The notes under the pieces were generated by a model, which was given only the letters and a program-made list of their open reading frames with translations, was not told the origin of the DNA and made no database searches. A DNA stretch of 35,619 nucleotides, from contig CAZHRJ010000012.1 of NCBI GenBank assembly GCA_964534765.1, positions 1-35,619 on the forward strand, in the 5' to 3' direction. The DNA is from CAZHRJ01 sp964534765 (lineage in GTDB: Bacteria > Lindowbacteria > 2-12-FULL-62-27). A program made the translations under genes and the position numbers. This document shows positions 7,341 to 16,204 of this stretch, piece after piece (within the stretch, counting starts at the first letter, position 1; each line of letters begins with the position of its first letter).

Positions 7341-8594
7341 ATGACATACGAAAAACTGGCGACGCCGGCGGGAGGCGAGGCCATTACCATCAGCCGGAGC
7401 GGCAAACTGCAGGTGCCGGCTCGCCCGATCATCCCGATGATCGACGGTGACGGGATCGGGCCGGACATTGCGCGGGCGACGCGGCGTGTGATTGACGCCG
7501 CCGTTGAGAGATATTCCGGCGGCCAGAAAAAAATCGTCTGGTTCCCGGTTTTCGCGGGCGAGTCGGCCATATCAAAATATAACGACATTTTACCGAAGGA
7601 TACTCTGGACGCGATCAAGACCTACGTCGTCGCGTTGAAAGGCCCTCTCACAACCCCCGTGGGCGGGGGATTTCGCAGTCTCAACGTGACGCTCCGGCAG
7701 GAACTGGATCTCTACGCCTGCGTCCGGCCGGTCCGGTACTTCCGCGGCGTGGGGTCGCCCATGAAAAAGCCGCAGCTGATGGACATGGTGATCTACCGGG
7801 AGAACACGGAGGACGTCTACGCCGGGATCGAGTGGGAAAAGGGCAGTCCCGAGGCCGCGAAGATCATCGACTTTTTGAAAACCCAGATGGGCGTATCCAA
7901 AAAACTCCGGGACGATTCGGGCATCGGAATCAAACCCATGAGCGAAACCGGCTGCAAACGGCTGGTCCGGCAAGCGATCAAGTACGCGATCCGAACCAAG
8001 CGCCGCAGTGTCACGCTGGTCCACAAGGGCAACATCATGAAATACACCGAAGGGGCGTTTCGGCAGTGGGGATACGATCTGGCGCGGGAGGAATTCGCCG
8101 ACGCGACGATTACCGAGGAAGATGTTCACAAATCTCACGGCGGGACGGCGCCAAAGGGCCGGATCGTCATCAAGGACCGGATCGCCGACAGCATGTTTCA
8201 GCAGATTCTTCTTCGGCCGGACGAATACGACGTTCTGGCCACGCCGAACCTGAACGGCGATTATCTCTCCGACGCCTGCGCCGCCACAGTCGGCGGACTC
8301 GGAATGGCCCCGGGGGCGAACATCGGCGACGCTTACGCGGTGTTCGAGGCGACTCACGGGACGGCGCCGAAATACGCCAACCAGGACAAAGTCAATCCGG
8401 GGTCGCTTCTTTTGTCCGGTGTCATGATGCTGGAGTATCTGGGCTGGACCAAAGCGGCCAAGTCGATCGTGAGGGGCGTTCAGGGGGCGATCAAGTCCAA
8501 GCGAGTGACGTACGACCTGGCGAGGCAAATGAAGGGCGCGACGGAAGTGAAGGCGTCCGAATACGCCGAAGAGATCGTCCGGCATTTGCCGTAG
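7341..8594 (+). CDS. icd: Isocitrate dehydrogenase (NADP+)
   Basis: Oxidatively decarboxylates isocitrate to 2-oxoglutarate. The 417-aa protein is collinear with the E. coli enzyme (416 aa): IDGDGIGPDI near 34, GGGFRSLNVTLRQ with Ser113 (the serine phosphorylated by AceK in enterics), YRENTEDVYAGIEW (152-165), and HGTAPKYANQDKVNP plus VTYDLARQ. The K-Y pair and the later Y...R are the residues that select NADP+ over NAD+. A GAGGG ribosome site lies 4 bases before the ATG. The gene follows gltA by 39 bases. No aceK is visible in the window, so regulation by Ser113 phosphorylation cannot be inferred. Confidence 0.96.
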   Translation: MTYEKLATPAGGEAITISRSGKLQVPARPIIPMIDGDGIGPDIARATRRVIDAAVERYSGGQKKIVWFPVFAGESAISKYNDILPKDTLDAIKTYVVALKGPLTTPVGGGFRSLNVTLRQELDLYACVRPVRYFRGVGSPMKKPQLMDMVIYRENTEDVYAGIEWEKGSPEAAKIIDFLKTQMGVSKKLRDDSGIGIKPMSETGCKRLVRQAIKYAIRTKRRSVTLVHKGNIMKYTEGAFRQWGYDLAREEFADATITEEDVHKSHGGTAPKGRIVIKDRIADSMFQQILLRPDEYDVLATPNLNGDYLSDACAATVGGLGMAPGANIGDAYAVFEATHGTAPKYANQDKVNPGSLLLSGVMMLEYLGWTKAAKSIVRGVQGAIKSKRVTYDLARQMKGATEVKASEYAEEIVRHLP

Positions 8595-8630
8595 GCACAT
8601 GACCGGTAAGATCCGTCACGGAGGGCATTC

Positions 8631-9575
8631 ATGATTGGGAGATGTAAAATCACGGTGGTGGGAGCGGGCAACGTTGGCGCGACGGCGGCTCTTTATCTGG
8701 CCGAGCGGGAGATCGGGGACGTGGCGCTGGTGGACGTCATCGAAGGCATTCCGGACGGCAAGGGACTCGACATGATGCAGTACGGTCCGGTGGGCCGGTT
8801 TGACGCCCGGATCGCCGGCGGTCAGGACAGCCGGCTCATGGAAGGATCAGACGTGGTACTGGTCACCGCTGGGATCGCCCGAAAACCGGGCATGTCCCGC
8901 CTGGATCTTCTGCAGACCAACGCGAAAATCATCCAGTCGGTCGCGCGGAACATCCAAACCCACGCGCCCAACGCAACCGTTGTCGTCATCACCAATCCGC
9001 TCGACGTCATGACGTATCTTCTATGGAAAGTCACCGGATTTCCGGCCCACCGCGTGATGGGCCAGGCCGGGGTGCTGGACGGCGCGCGGTTTTGCGCTTT
9101 TATCGCGCAGGAGTTGAACGTCTCGGTCGAAGACATATCCACGCTCGTCCTCGGAGGGCACGGGGACGACATGGTTCCCCTTGTCCGGTACACGACCGTC
9201 AGCGGTATTCCTCTTTCGGAACTCATGCCCAGTGACCGGATCGACGCGCTGGTTGACCGGACTCGAAACGGCGGAGCGGAGATCGTCAAGCTCCTGAAGA
9301 CCGGCAGCGCCTATTACGCCCCGGCGGCGTCCGGGGTTCAGATGGTGGAGGCGATTGTGAAGGATAAAAAACGGATCATGGCCGTGTCGGCGCTCCTGAC
9401 GGGCCAGTACGGGTTGGACGATGTTTACATCGGCGTGCCGGTGGTCATCGGCGGCGGCGGAGTTGAGAAAATCATCGAGCTGAACCTGACGGCGGAGGAA
9501 AAAACGGCCCTCCAGAATTCAGCCAAAATCTATAAAGAAGCCATCTCGGACGCGTCGAAGGCGATCGGGTTATGA
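8631..9575 (+). CDS. mdh: Malate dehydrogenase (LDH-like type)
   Basis: Oxidises malate to oxaloacetate with NAD(P). The 314-aa protein has the Rossmann motif ITVVGAGNVGATAA at the N-terminus, acidic residues after the second strand (ALVDVIEG, pointing to NAD+), VITNPLDVMTYLLWK, RVMGQAGVLDGARF and the catalytic His in LVLGGHGDDMVPLVR. The length and the GQAGVLD pattern match the LDH-like tetrameric malate dehydrogenases of many bacteria and archaea. A strong GGAGGG site lies 5 bases before the ATG. It follows icd by 36 bases and overlaps the next gene at ATGA, so mdh and the TIM-barrel gene should be translationally coupled. Confidence 0.95.
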   Translation: MIGRCKITVVGAGNVGATAALYLAEREIGDVALVDVIEGIPDGKGLDMMQYGPVGRFDARIAGGQDSRLMEGSDVVLVTAGIARKPGMSRLDLLQTNAKIIQSVARNIQTHAPNATVVVITNPLDVMTYLLWKVTGFPAHRVMGQAGVLDGARFCAFIAQELNVSVEDISTLVLGGHGDDMVPLVRYTTVSGIPLSELMPSDRIDALVDRTRNGGAEIVKLLKTGSAYYAPAASGVQMVEAIVKDKKRIMAVSALLTGQYGLDDVYIGVPVVIGGGGVEKIIELNLTAEEKTALQNSAKIYKEAISDASKAIGL

Positions 9576-10585
9576 GGCTGGGGCGAGATTTCACAAACCT
9601 GCTCGAATACGAGTATCTGACCAGCGAGGATCGGGAGGCTTTTTTGGCCGGAAAGCTGGCGGTGTCGGACATGGACGCGACCGTGCAGATCAAAGTCAAA
9701 TCGGACATTCCGCGTCAGTGCCAGGTCGCCTCGGAAACCGGTCTTCAACATGTGGAACTCGACGGCGGAATTCCCAATCCGTATCTGTCATTGGGCAGGG
9801 ATCAGATCAAAAAAGCCAGGAGCGCGGCGGAGAAATATGACATCACCCTCTCGATGCATCTGCCCTATACCTTTACCGCGTCCGCGACCTGCGGATTTCA
9901 GGAGGAGGACCGGCAGGTGGCGGTGGCGTATCTCAAGCGGTATCTGGACGTCGCGGCCGATCTGGGCTGCAAATTCACAGTGATGCATCCGGGCCAGATC
10001 CCCTACTATCAGGCGGTCGGCAGGTACCTCGACATCTCGAATGCGGCGCTCCTGGCGTCGCTCACCGAACTGGGCGGGTATTCGGACAAAAAGAACATGC
10101 CGCTCCACATGGAAAACAACACCTTCTGGGACGGCCGGCTCTACACCGCGGACGAGTGTCTGCCGATTTTTCAGGAAATCCGGAAGCGCGGGATCAATTT
10201 GAAATTCTGTTTCGACCTGGCGCACGAGTTCACCGGATTTAAGACCCTGCAGGAAATTCCGGACCATCCGGAGGAACGCTACAAAATCGTGCCGAACGAA
10301 TTGTATCTCGGCATTCAGATCGGAGATTTTATCCCTGAAGGCCGGCTCTTCCATCCGCCGATGCACCGACTCATGGGCCGGCTCCAGCGGGAACACTTGG
10401 TCGCCATGATCAGAATCCTCAAAGACAAGGGCGTAGAGTACATCGTCATCGAGAGCGCCGTGCGGGAACGCGACGACCTGATCCGCGCGTTTGAGCTGCA
10501 GGCGGAGGAAGCGCGGTTTATGCGCGAGGTTTTTGACGAAGCCCGGGCGGCGCCGGCCGCGCCATCCGGCGGGCCCGCGAGGTAG
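9572..10585 (+). CDS. TIM-barrel xylose-isomerase-like / AP endonuclease family 2 protein
   Basis: A 337-aa cytoplasmic TIM-barrel protein of the sugar-phosphate isomerase/epimerase superfamily (AP endonuclease family 2 fold). Candidate metal ligands follow the superfamily order: His in TVMHPGQ, Glu in LHMENNTFW, Asp and His in FCFDLAHE, and a late Glu in YIVIESAVRERDD. The substrate is not recognisable; members include isomerases, epimerases, inosose dehydratases and endonuclease IV. The sequence lacks the fuller endonuclease IV motif set, so a sugar-type substrate is more likely than DNA. The ATGA overlap with mdh shows tight coupling with the TCA genes, which is unexplained. Confidence 0.75.
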   Translation: MRLGRDFTNLLEYEYLTSEDREAFLAGKLAVSDMDATVQIKVKSDIPRQCQVASETGLQHVELDGGIPNPYLSLGRDQIKKARSAAEKYDITLSMHLPYTFTASATCGFQEEDRQVAVAYLKRYLDVAADLGCKFTVMHPGQIPYYQAVGRYLDISNAALLASLTELGGYSDKKNMPLHMENNTFWDGRLYTADECLPIFQEIRKRGINLKFCFDLAHEFTGFKTLQEIPDHPEERYKIVPNELYLGIQIGDFIPEGRLFHPPMHRLMGRLQREHLVAMIRILKDKGVEYIVIESAVRERDDLIRAFELQAEEARFMREVFDEARAAPAAPSGGPAR

Positions 10586-10625
10586 TCCGCGGCATCGCGT
10601 TTCGCCGGCAAGGACATCCACTTTC

Positions 10626-10988
10626 ATGATCCCGAAGCTGTTGAAAATCACCGCCATCTCGGTCACCGCGGCGCTCGTGATCGCATTCACCTATGCCTAC
10701 CTCCGGCCGGACCCGGGTCCCTATCTGGTGGCGCTTCGGTCGGACACGCCGGAACAGGTGGAGAAGGCGCTGAAGGCGATCGTATCGGCCGATACGATGA
10801 TTTATTATGATGGCCGCATGTACGCGCCGCTCAACACCGATCAGCTCATGGTTCTGTCCCAGCGGTATTTCCTGAAAGCCAGCGGCCTTGTGAACGAGCC
10901 GCTTATCGGCGACTCGGAAGCCTGGGTTCGAATGGCCAACCGGGCGATGCTCAAAGCCCAGGCCGAACTGCCCTCCAGAAAAAAATAG
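10626..10988 (+). CDS. Small membrane-anchored protein, function unknown
   Basis: A 120-aa protein starting at the ATG at 10626 (MIPKLLKIT). Residues 7-26 form a single membrane helix or uncleaved signal; the remaining 90 residues are soluble, mixed alpha/beta in appearance, and would face the periplasm. The C-terminal tail is basic (PSRKK). A longer reading back to 10491 would overlap the preceding gene by 95 bases and adds only Arg/Pro-rich sequence typical of an out-of-frame shadow. It lies 40 bases after the TIM-barrel gene and 13 before the first GH57 gene, so it may be cotranscribed with both. No family is recognised. Confidence 0.65.
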   Translation: MIPKLLKITAISVTAALVIAFTYAYLRPDPGPYLVALRSDTPEQVEKALKAIVSADTMIYYDGRMYAPLNTDQLMVLSQRYFLKASGLVNEPLIGDSEAWVRMANRAMLKAQAELPSRKK

Positions 10989-11001
10989 CTCCGCCGACGC
11001 G

Positions 11002-13194
11002 GTGCTGGAGATGACCGCCGAGCCCGTCACGCTTGTCTTTCTCTGGCACATGCATCAGCCCGAATACGCCGACCCCCTTACCGGGGAATACGCGCTGCCC
11101 TGGACGAGGCTCCACGCGGTGAAAGACTACGATGAGTTCGCCGACGTTCTGGAGGAGCATCCCGCCGTCCGGTCGACCGTAAATCTGACGCCCAGCCTCG
11201 GCCGGCAGATTCAGTCGCTCGGCGCCGGCGTAAAGGATCTGTACGCCCGGCTGACGGAAAAACCGGCGGCCTATCTAACCCAGGGTGAGCGGGAGTTTAT
11301 TCTGGCGAATTTTTTCAAGGCGAATTTTGAAACGCTGATCCGGCCCTACGAGCGATACGCGGAGCTGTTGTTCGAGCGCGGCCGGGATGACAATGAGGCG
11401 GCGATCCGGGAATCGGCGAGGCGGTTTTCCGCGCAAAAAATTCGCGATCTCCAGGTCTGGGCCAACCTCGCCTGGACCGGCGGACCCGGCGGGCGCCTTC
11501 GGCGGGACAATCCGGTGGTCCGGGAACTGCTCGCCAAGGGAAGGGATTTTCAAGAAGAGGAAAAACTGGCGCTGATGGAAGTTCACCGTAACGTCTGTGC
11601 CGGGCTCCTCGACAAATACCGGCGTCTTCAGGATTCGGGCATCATCGAAATTTCCACCACACCCTTTTATCACCCCATCCTGCCGCTTCTACTCGACATG
11701 AAGGACGCGCAGATCGCCCATCCCGGATTGACCCTGCCGGCCCAGGCCCGACCTCTGGCGGAGGACGCGCGCTGGCACGTCGAATCCGGACTGGAATGGG
11801 CCGAGCGGACATTCGGCAGCAGGCCCTGGGGGATGTGGCCGTCGGAGGGGTCGCTTTCGGAAAAAACATGCGAGCTTCTGGCCGACTGCCGTGTGGAGTG
11901 GGCGGCGACGGACGAGCTGAACCTCGCGCGCAGTCTGGAAAATTCCAACGGCAAACCGGCGCCGGAGGAGCGCGACGCGCCGGCCCGGGTGTATCGACTG
12001 AAGACTTCGGGCCGGGGCTTGCACCTGCTGTTTCGAAACCATGACCTGTCCGACCGCATTGGATTTTCCTATTCCAAGATGCCGGTCGGCGACGCCGTCG
12101 CCGATTTTTTAAGTCGCGTAACCGGCGCCGGTCAGGGTCTGGCGCGGCCGGTGGTGAGCGTCATGCTGGACGGCGAGAACGCGTGGGAATATTTTCAGGC
12201 GGGAACATGCCGAGCGTTTTTATCGGGGCTGTTCGACGCCGTGGAATCCGCCGGTTTTTCGTGCCGGACGTGCCACGAGACGGTGCAGATGGAGCAGGAC
12301 CACGTACAGCCCCTCTCCCGGCTGGCGCCGGGGTCGTGGATCAACGGCAATTTCAATATCTGGGTTGGCCATCCGGAGGACAATGCCGCCTGGGATTTTC
12401 TCTTTCAGACGCGGGACGCCGTCCTGCGTCTGCCGGCGGGGCCGATCAAGGAAAAGGCGATGGGTCTGATCCGTGTGGCGGAAGGGAGCGACTGGTTCTG
12501 GTGGTTTGGAGACGATCATCATTCGATGGACGACCCGATCTTTGACCGGCTGTTCCGGGAAAACCTGGCCGGGGTATGCCGGCTGCTCCACCAGGACATC
12601 CCCGCGGGCCTTCTGGAGCCGATCAAACGCACTCAGCCACGCGTCATCCTGAAACCGCCGACAGAACCGTTCACGCCGACGATCGACGGCCGGATCCGGC
12701 CGTTTTACGAGTGGCTGGGCGCGGGCCGAGCGGACGTCAGTTTTTCTTCCGGGTCGATGCGCAAAGCCGAGTATTATCTGGAGCGGCTCTATTGGGGCCA
12801 GGACGAATCGACGCTCTACTTCTGTTTGGAATTCGGAGATCTTCCGGAGGCAGTGGAGATCCGGATGGATTTCAGGATCGAGTCGCGGGAGGCGGGCGTA
12901 GACGCCGCTGCCAAGCCGGAGCCGGAGTCGATGGCCCGGCTGGTCTGCCGGCCGGGAGAGGGAGTGGCGACGGCGACATTTGATGGAGGATCCAGCGACC
13001 TGATCTGTGCCTACGAGGAGGTCCTGGAACTGGCGATTCCTTTTTCCGTTCTCCGGATTCAACCCGGTCGACGGCTGGCGGTTTCGGTTTCCATCACCTC
13101 TCAGGATATGGAACTGGAGCGATGGCCGGCCGGGCAGTGGCTGGAGTTGGAAATGCCGTCGGCGGCTTTTTTTTCGGGCCAGTGGATGGTGTAA
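11002..13194 (+). CDS. Glycoside hydrolase family 57, alpha-amylase/amylopullulanase type
   Basis: A GH57 enzyme acting on alpha-1,4 (and perhaps alpha-1,6) glucan. Counting from the GTG at 11002 (730 aa), the conserved motifs are LWHMHQP (14-20), STTPFYHPILPLL (218-230), WGMWPSEGSLS with nucleophile Glu282, and VVSVMLDGENAWEYF with acid/base Asp390. Residues from about 570 to the end form a beta-rich C-terminal domain (PFYEWLGAGRADVSF, then YLERLYWGQDESTLYFCLEF), as in Geobacter-type GH57 proteins. There is no signal peptide, so it should act on cytoplasmic glycogen. An ATG at 11011 is an equally possible start. It is followed after 12 bases by a second GH57 gene. Confidence 0.9.
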   Translation: MLEMTAEPVTLVFLWHMHQPEYADPLTGEYALPWTRLHAVKDYDEFADVLEEHPAVRSTVNLTPSLGRQIQSLGAGVKDLYARLTEKPAAYLTQGEREFILANFFKANFETLIRPYERYAELLFERGRDDNEAAIRESARRFSAQKIRDLQVWANLAWTGGPGGRLRRDNPVVRELLAKGRDFQEEEKLALMEVHRNVCAGLLDKYRRLQDSGIIEISTTPFYHPILPLLLDMKDAQIAHPGLTLPAQARPLAEDARWHVESGLEWAERTFGSRPWGMWPSEGSLSEKTCELLADCRVEWAATDELNLARSLENSNGKPAPEERDAPARVYRLKTSGRGLHLLFRNHDLSDRIGFSYSKMPVGDAVADFLSRVTGAGQGLARPVVSVMLDGENAWEYFQAGTCRAFLSGLFDAVESAGFSCRTCHETVQMEQDHVQPLSRLAPGSWINGNFNIWVGHPEDNAAWDFLFQTRDAVLRLPAGPIKEKAMGLIRVAEGSDWFWWFGDDHHSMDDPIFDRLFRENLAGVCRLLHQDIPAGLLEPIKRTQPRVILKPPTEPFTPTIDGRIRPFYEWLGAGRADVSFSSGSMRKAEYYLERLYWGQDESTLYFCLEFGDLPEAVEIRMDFRIESREAGVDAAAKPEPESMARLVCRPGEGVATATFDGGSSDLICAYEEVLELAIPFSVLRIQPGRRLAVSVSITSQDMELERWPAGQWLELEMPSAAFFSGQWMV

Positions 13195-13206
13195 CGAGGC
13201 GCGACG

Positions 13207-15183
13207 ATGGCGACACTTTCCCTGATTTTCGGCGTCCATTGCCATCTGCCGGTCGGCACGCCCGAGGCCGAGGTTCTGAGCAGGATCGACGAGTGTTATT
13301 TGCCCGTCCTGACCCGGCTGGCCGGGTCGCGGATCAAGTTTTGCCTCCACGTATCCGGCGTGCTGTTAAAACCGATCGAATCCAGGCGGCCGGGCATGCT
13401 GGAGTTGATCCGGCAGGGCGCGGATCGCGGGCAGATCGAATTGATCGGCGGCGGGATCTATGAGCCCTACCTGTCCACGTTGACCGAACCGGACCGGGTG
13501 GGCCAGGTGAGGCGGTACAGCGACTATCTCCATCGGCTGACCGCGATGCGACCAAAAGGGTACTGGCCGGCGGGTCAGGCCTGGGAATCGCACTTGTGCA
13601 AACCTCTTCAGGAGGCCGGTATTCAGTATGCCTTTCTGGACGACTCCTACTTTGCCGGCGCCGGCGTGGGTCTGGAACACATTCACGGGTACTATGTGAC
13701 GGAGGAATCCGGCCACCGGATTCTGGTTTTCCCGATCGATGAGGTCCTCCGATTTTCCATGGTCCGCAAAACTCCGCTGGACACCATCGATTATCTGGCC
13801 CATCTGGCCGAGGATGTCGGGGACGACGCCGCGGATCGAGGGCGCCAGACGGTCGTGACGGTCATGGACGACGCCGAATGCTTTTCCGGGCCGAGGGGAA
13901 TCAACTGGGTGGATGGGTTTTTATCCCAGATGGAAAAATCAAACTGGATTCAAACCCTGACCCCATCGGAATGGATTTCCGCCCATCCGGCGCGCGGACT
14001 GCTCTACCTGCCTCCCACTTCCCCCGCCGACCTTTCGGAACAGGCTCTATCGGGAAAAATTCAGGCGGAATACGCGGTATTCAAGCGGATCGTCGAGCGT
14101 CAGACGGAGACATCGTCACAGCGGTTATTTTTGAGAAGCGGGTACTGGAAATCGTTTTTGACGAAGTTTCCCGAGTCGAACTGGATGCAGAAGCGCGTCC
14201 TCTTCGCGGCTCAGAAAATGGGTTCCGTTCTGGAAAAACTCGGCGCGGACCGCGAAGCCCGGACGATCCGGGACCTCCTCGATCAGGCGGCCTGTCATGA
14301 CGCCTACGGCGTCGCGACCGGCGCCGACTCCCGGCTGCTCGCGCTCCGGCTGGCGATTTTTGAACGGCTGATCGAGGCCGAGACGCGGTTTTCAAAAAAA
14401 ATGGGGTTGTTCCCGACGTGTTACACCGAGGACATCGACATGGATGGACTCCAGGAGATGCTGATTTACACCGACCACTGGGTGATCGGACTCAAACCCG
14501 ACGAAGGCGGGCGATTCATCGAATGGTCATACCGGCCGGCCAAATACAATTTCCAGAACACTTTCGGAGGCCGGTCAAGCGGTCTCCTCCACACGATTGA
14601 CCCGGCGGTCACACTCGACCAATGGATCCAGCGCCGGCTTCGGCCGGACGAGGGTTTGCCCGGCGGCGCCTGGGTCAAAGGGGAGATTCGCGACAAGGCG
14701 GAATCTTTTGAAATCGATTTCGATCGAAAAACCGAACGCGGCCACTTCAAAAAACGCGTTTCCATCTCCAAACACGAAAACAAGCTGATTCTGCAGGCAC
14801 AGATCGATCCGCCCGGAGGCGGAGGCGCCGATCCGGCGGGTCGGGCAACACCAGCCTGCGCGGCAATGGGGTTTGAGATGTATTACGCCGACGCCAATTC
14901 CCTGGAAATCCTCGGCCCGGCGGCCTCGGCGACCGGCCTGCGGGATGGGGGAATGGAATCATCCGGCGGGGAGGTTGCGGTGACGGATCGGAGTCGCGGC
15001 ACGCGGGTGGTTTTCAAAACCGGCCCGGCGAACCGATTTTTCATCGGGCCTTCCTATTATTTCATAAAAACCGAAAGTAGCATGGAGCGTCTGTTTCAAG
15101 GTATGGCGCTGCTGATTCTGGCGCCTCAGGCCGCGCCGCAATTCAGCGTCACGTTGGAGGTGAACTCTCTTGCCGGAACTTAG
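13207..15183 (+). CDS. GH57 4-alpha-glucanotransferase-like protein with degenerate catalytic motif
   Basis: A 658-aa protein matching GH57 4-alpha-glucanotransferases over the full length: GVHCHLPVG (9-17), GGGIYEPYLS (81-90), YAFLDDSYF, VFPIDEVLRF, VTVMDDAECFSG (218-228) and a long C-terminal region of the DUF1925/DUF1926 type, including CYTEDIDMDGLQEMLIYTD and the FIGPSYYF tail. In Thermococcus litoralis glucanotransferase the nucleophile is Glu123 in W-L-T-E-R-V-W; here the matching stretch is W-P-A-G-Q-A-W, with Gly123 (codon GGT, 13573-13575). The Gln of the first H-x-H-Q motif is also Leu. The acid/base Asp (221/222) remains. It may be a non-catalytic glucan-binding partner of the adjacent GH57. 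Its stop overlaps the GalT-like gene by 14 bases. Confidence 0.87.
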   Translation: MATLSLIFGVHCHLPVGTPEAEVLSRIDECYLPVLTRLAGSRIKFCLHVSGVLLKPIESRRPGMLELIRQGADRGQIELIGGGIYEPYLSTLTEPDRVGQVRRYSDYLHRLTAMRPKGYWPAGQAWESHLCKPLQEAGIQYAFLDDSYFAGAGVGLEHIHGYYVTEESGHRILVFPIDEVLRFSMVRKTPLDTIDYLAHLAEDVGDDAADRGRQTVVTVMDDAECFSGPRGINWVDGFLSQMEKSNWIQTLTPSEWISAHPARGLLYLPPTSPADLSEQALSGKIQAEYAVFKRIVERQTETSSQRLFLRSGYWKSFLTKFPESNWMQKRVLFAAQKMGSVLEKLGADREARTIRDLLDQAACHDAYGVATGADSRLLALRLAIFERLIEAETRFSKKMGLFPTCYTEDIDMDGLQEMLIYTDHWVIGLKPDEGGRFIEWSYRPAKYNFQNTFGGRSSGLLHTIDPAVTLDQWIQRRLRPDEGLPGGAWVKGEIRDKAESFEIDFDRKTERGHFKKRVSISKHENKLILQAQIDPPGGGGADPAGRATPACAAMGFEMYYADANSLEILGPAASATGLRDGGMESSGGEVAVTDRSRGTRVVFKTGPANRFFIGPSYYFIKTESSMERLFQGMALLILAPQAAPQFSVTLEVNSLAGT

Positions 15184-16204
15184 GCGGGATCCCATGTCCC
15201 ACCGGTGGGTCATTATATCGACGGAGCGGGCGATGCGGCCGAGCGATTTTCGCGTCGACAACCCGAAACTTTCCGGGGCGATCTGTCCGTTCTGTCCCGG
15301 CAACGAGCACCTGACTCCGCCGGAAATATCGGCAATCCGCAATGGCGGCGCCGCGCCGAACAAACCCGGGTGGTCGATCCGTGTGATTCCCAACAAATTC
15401 CCGGCCCTGCGAATCGAGGGGGATCTGGGCCGCATGGGGTACGGGATGTACGACAAGATGAACGGAATCGGCGCGCACGAAGTCATCATCGAAACGGCCG
15501 ACCATAAACTCGAATTGCCCGATTATTCCCAGACCACCACCGAACAGATGCTCAGGGCCTACCGGGACAGGATTGCGGATCTGAAAAATGACTCGCGATT
15601 CAAATATATGCTCGTCTTTAAAAATCACGGCGTCCGGGCGGGGGCGAGTCTTGAGCATTCCCACTCGCAGCTCATCGCCATTCCGGTGACGCCCAAACGG
15701 GTCGCGGAGGAACTCTACTACTGCCGGGACTACTTCGAATACAAGGAACGGTGTCTCCTCTGCGACATCATCTCCCAGGAACAGCTCCTCGAAGAACGGC
15801 TGGTCATGGTGGAGGAAAACATCATCGCGATGACGCCCTACGCGTCCCGGTTTCCGTTCGAAGTCCATATACTGCCGCGTCGGCATGCCCACGATTTCTG
15901 CAAGATCAATGACAAGGAAATTTCGTCCCTGGCCTACGTTCTCAAAAACGTCCTGAAAAAAATCCGCCAGGCACTCGGCAACCCGGCATACAACTACATC
16001 CTCCACACCTCACCCGTCACCGTCCCCCGACCGGGCCGGCCGGAAATGTGGGGCACGATCGAACTCGATTATCACTGGCACATCGAAATCATTCCCAGGC
16101 TCACCCGGATCGCGGGATTCGAGTGGGGAACCGGATTTTACATCAATCCCGTCACGCCGGAAAACGCCGCCAAGTATCTGCGGGAGGAGAGCGTTGATGA
16201 CTGA
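15170..16204 (+). CDS. galT: GalT-like nucleotidyltransferase (galactose-1-phosphate uridylyltransferase or ADP-glucose phosphorylase)
   Basis: A 344-aa member of the HIT-superfamily GalT group. It has a zinc-type pair C39-P-F-C42, a second pair in CLLCD, and the active-site triad HSHSQ (His163, His165, Gln167), where His165 would carry the nucleotidyl group. Classical GalT has HPHGQ. GalT swaps UMP between UDP-glucose and galactose-1-phosphate; the related plant enzyme ADP-glucose phosphorylase transfers AMP and, as I recall, has the HSHSQ variant. The start is a TTG at 15170 with GGAGG 9 bases upstream. It overlaps glgA by 8 bases and no galK or galE is nearby, so a role in nucleotide-glucose supply for glycogen is plausible. 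Confidence 0.85.
   Translation: MPELRRDPMSHRWVIISTERAMRPSDFRVDNPKLSGAICPFCPGNEHLTPPEISAIRNGGAAPNKPGWSIRVIPNKFPALRIEGDLGRMGYGMYDKMNGIGAHEVIIETADHKLELPDYSQTTTEQMLRAYRDRIADLKNDSRFKYMLVFKNHGVRAGASLEHSHSQLIAIPVTPKRVAEELYYCRDYFEYKERCLLCDIISQEQLLEERLVMVEENIIAMTPYASRFPFEVHILPRRHAHDFCKINDKEISSLAYVLKNVLKKIRQALGNPAYNYILHTSPVTVPRPGRPEMWGTIELDYHWHIEIIPRLTRIAGFEWGTGFYINPVTPENAAKYLREESVDD

Noticed and set aside
10924..10932. GGTTCGAAT resembling a tRNA T-loop
   Set aside because: It lies within the coding sequence of the small membrane protein and no cloverleaf can be drawn around it.
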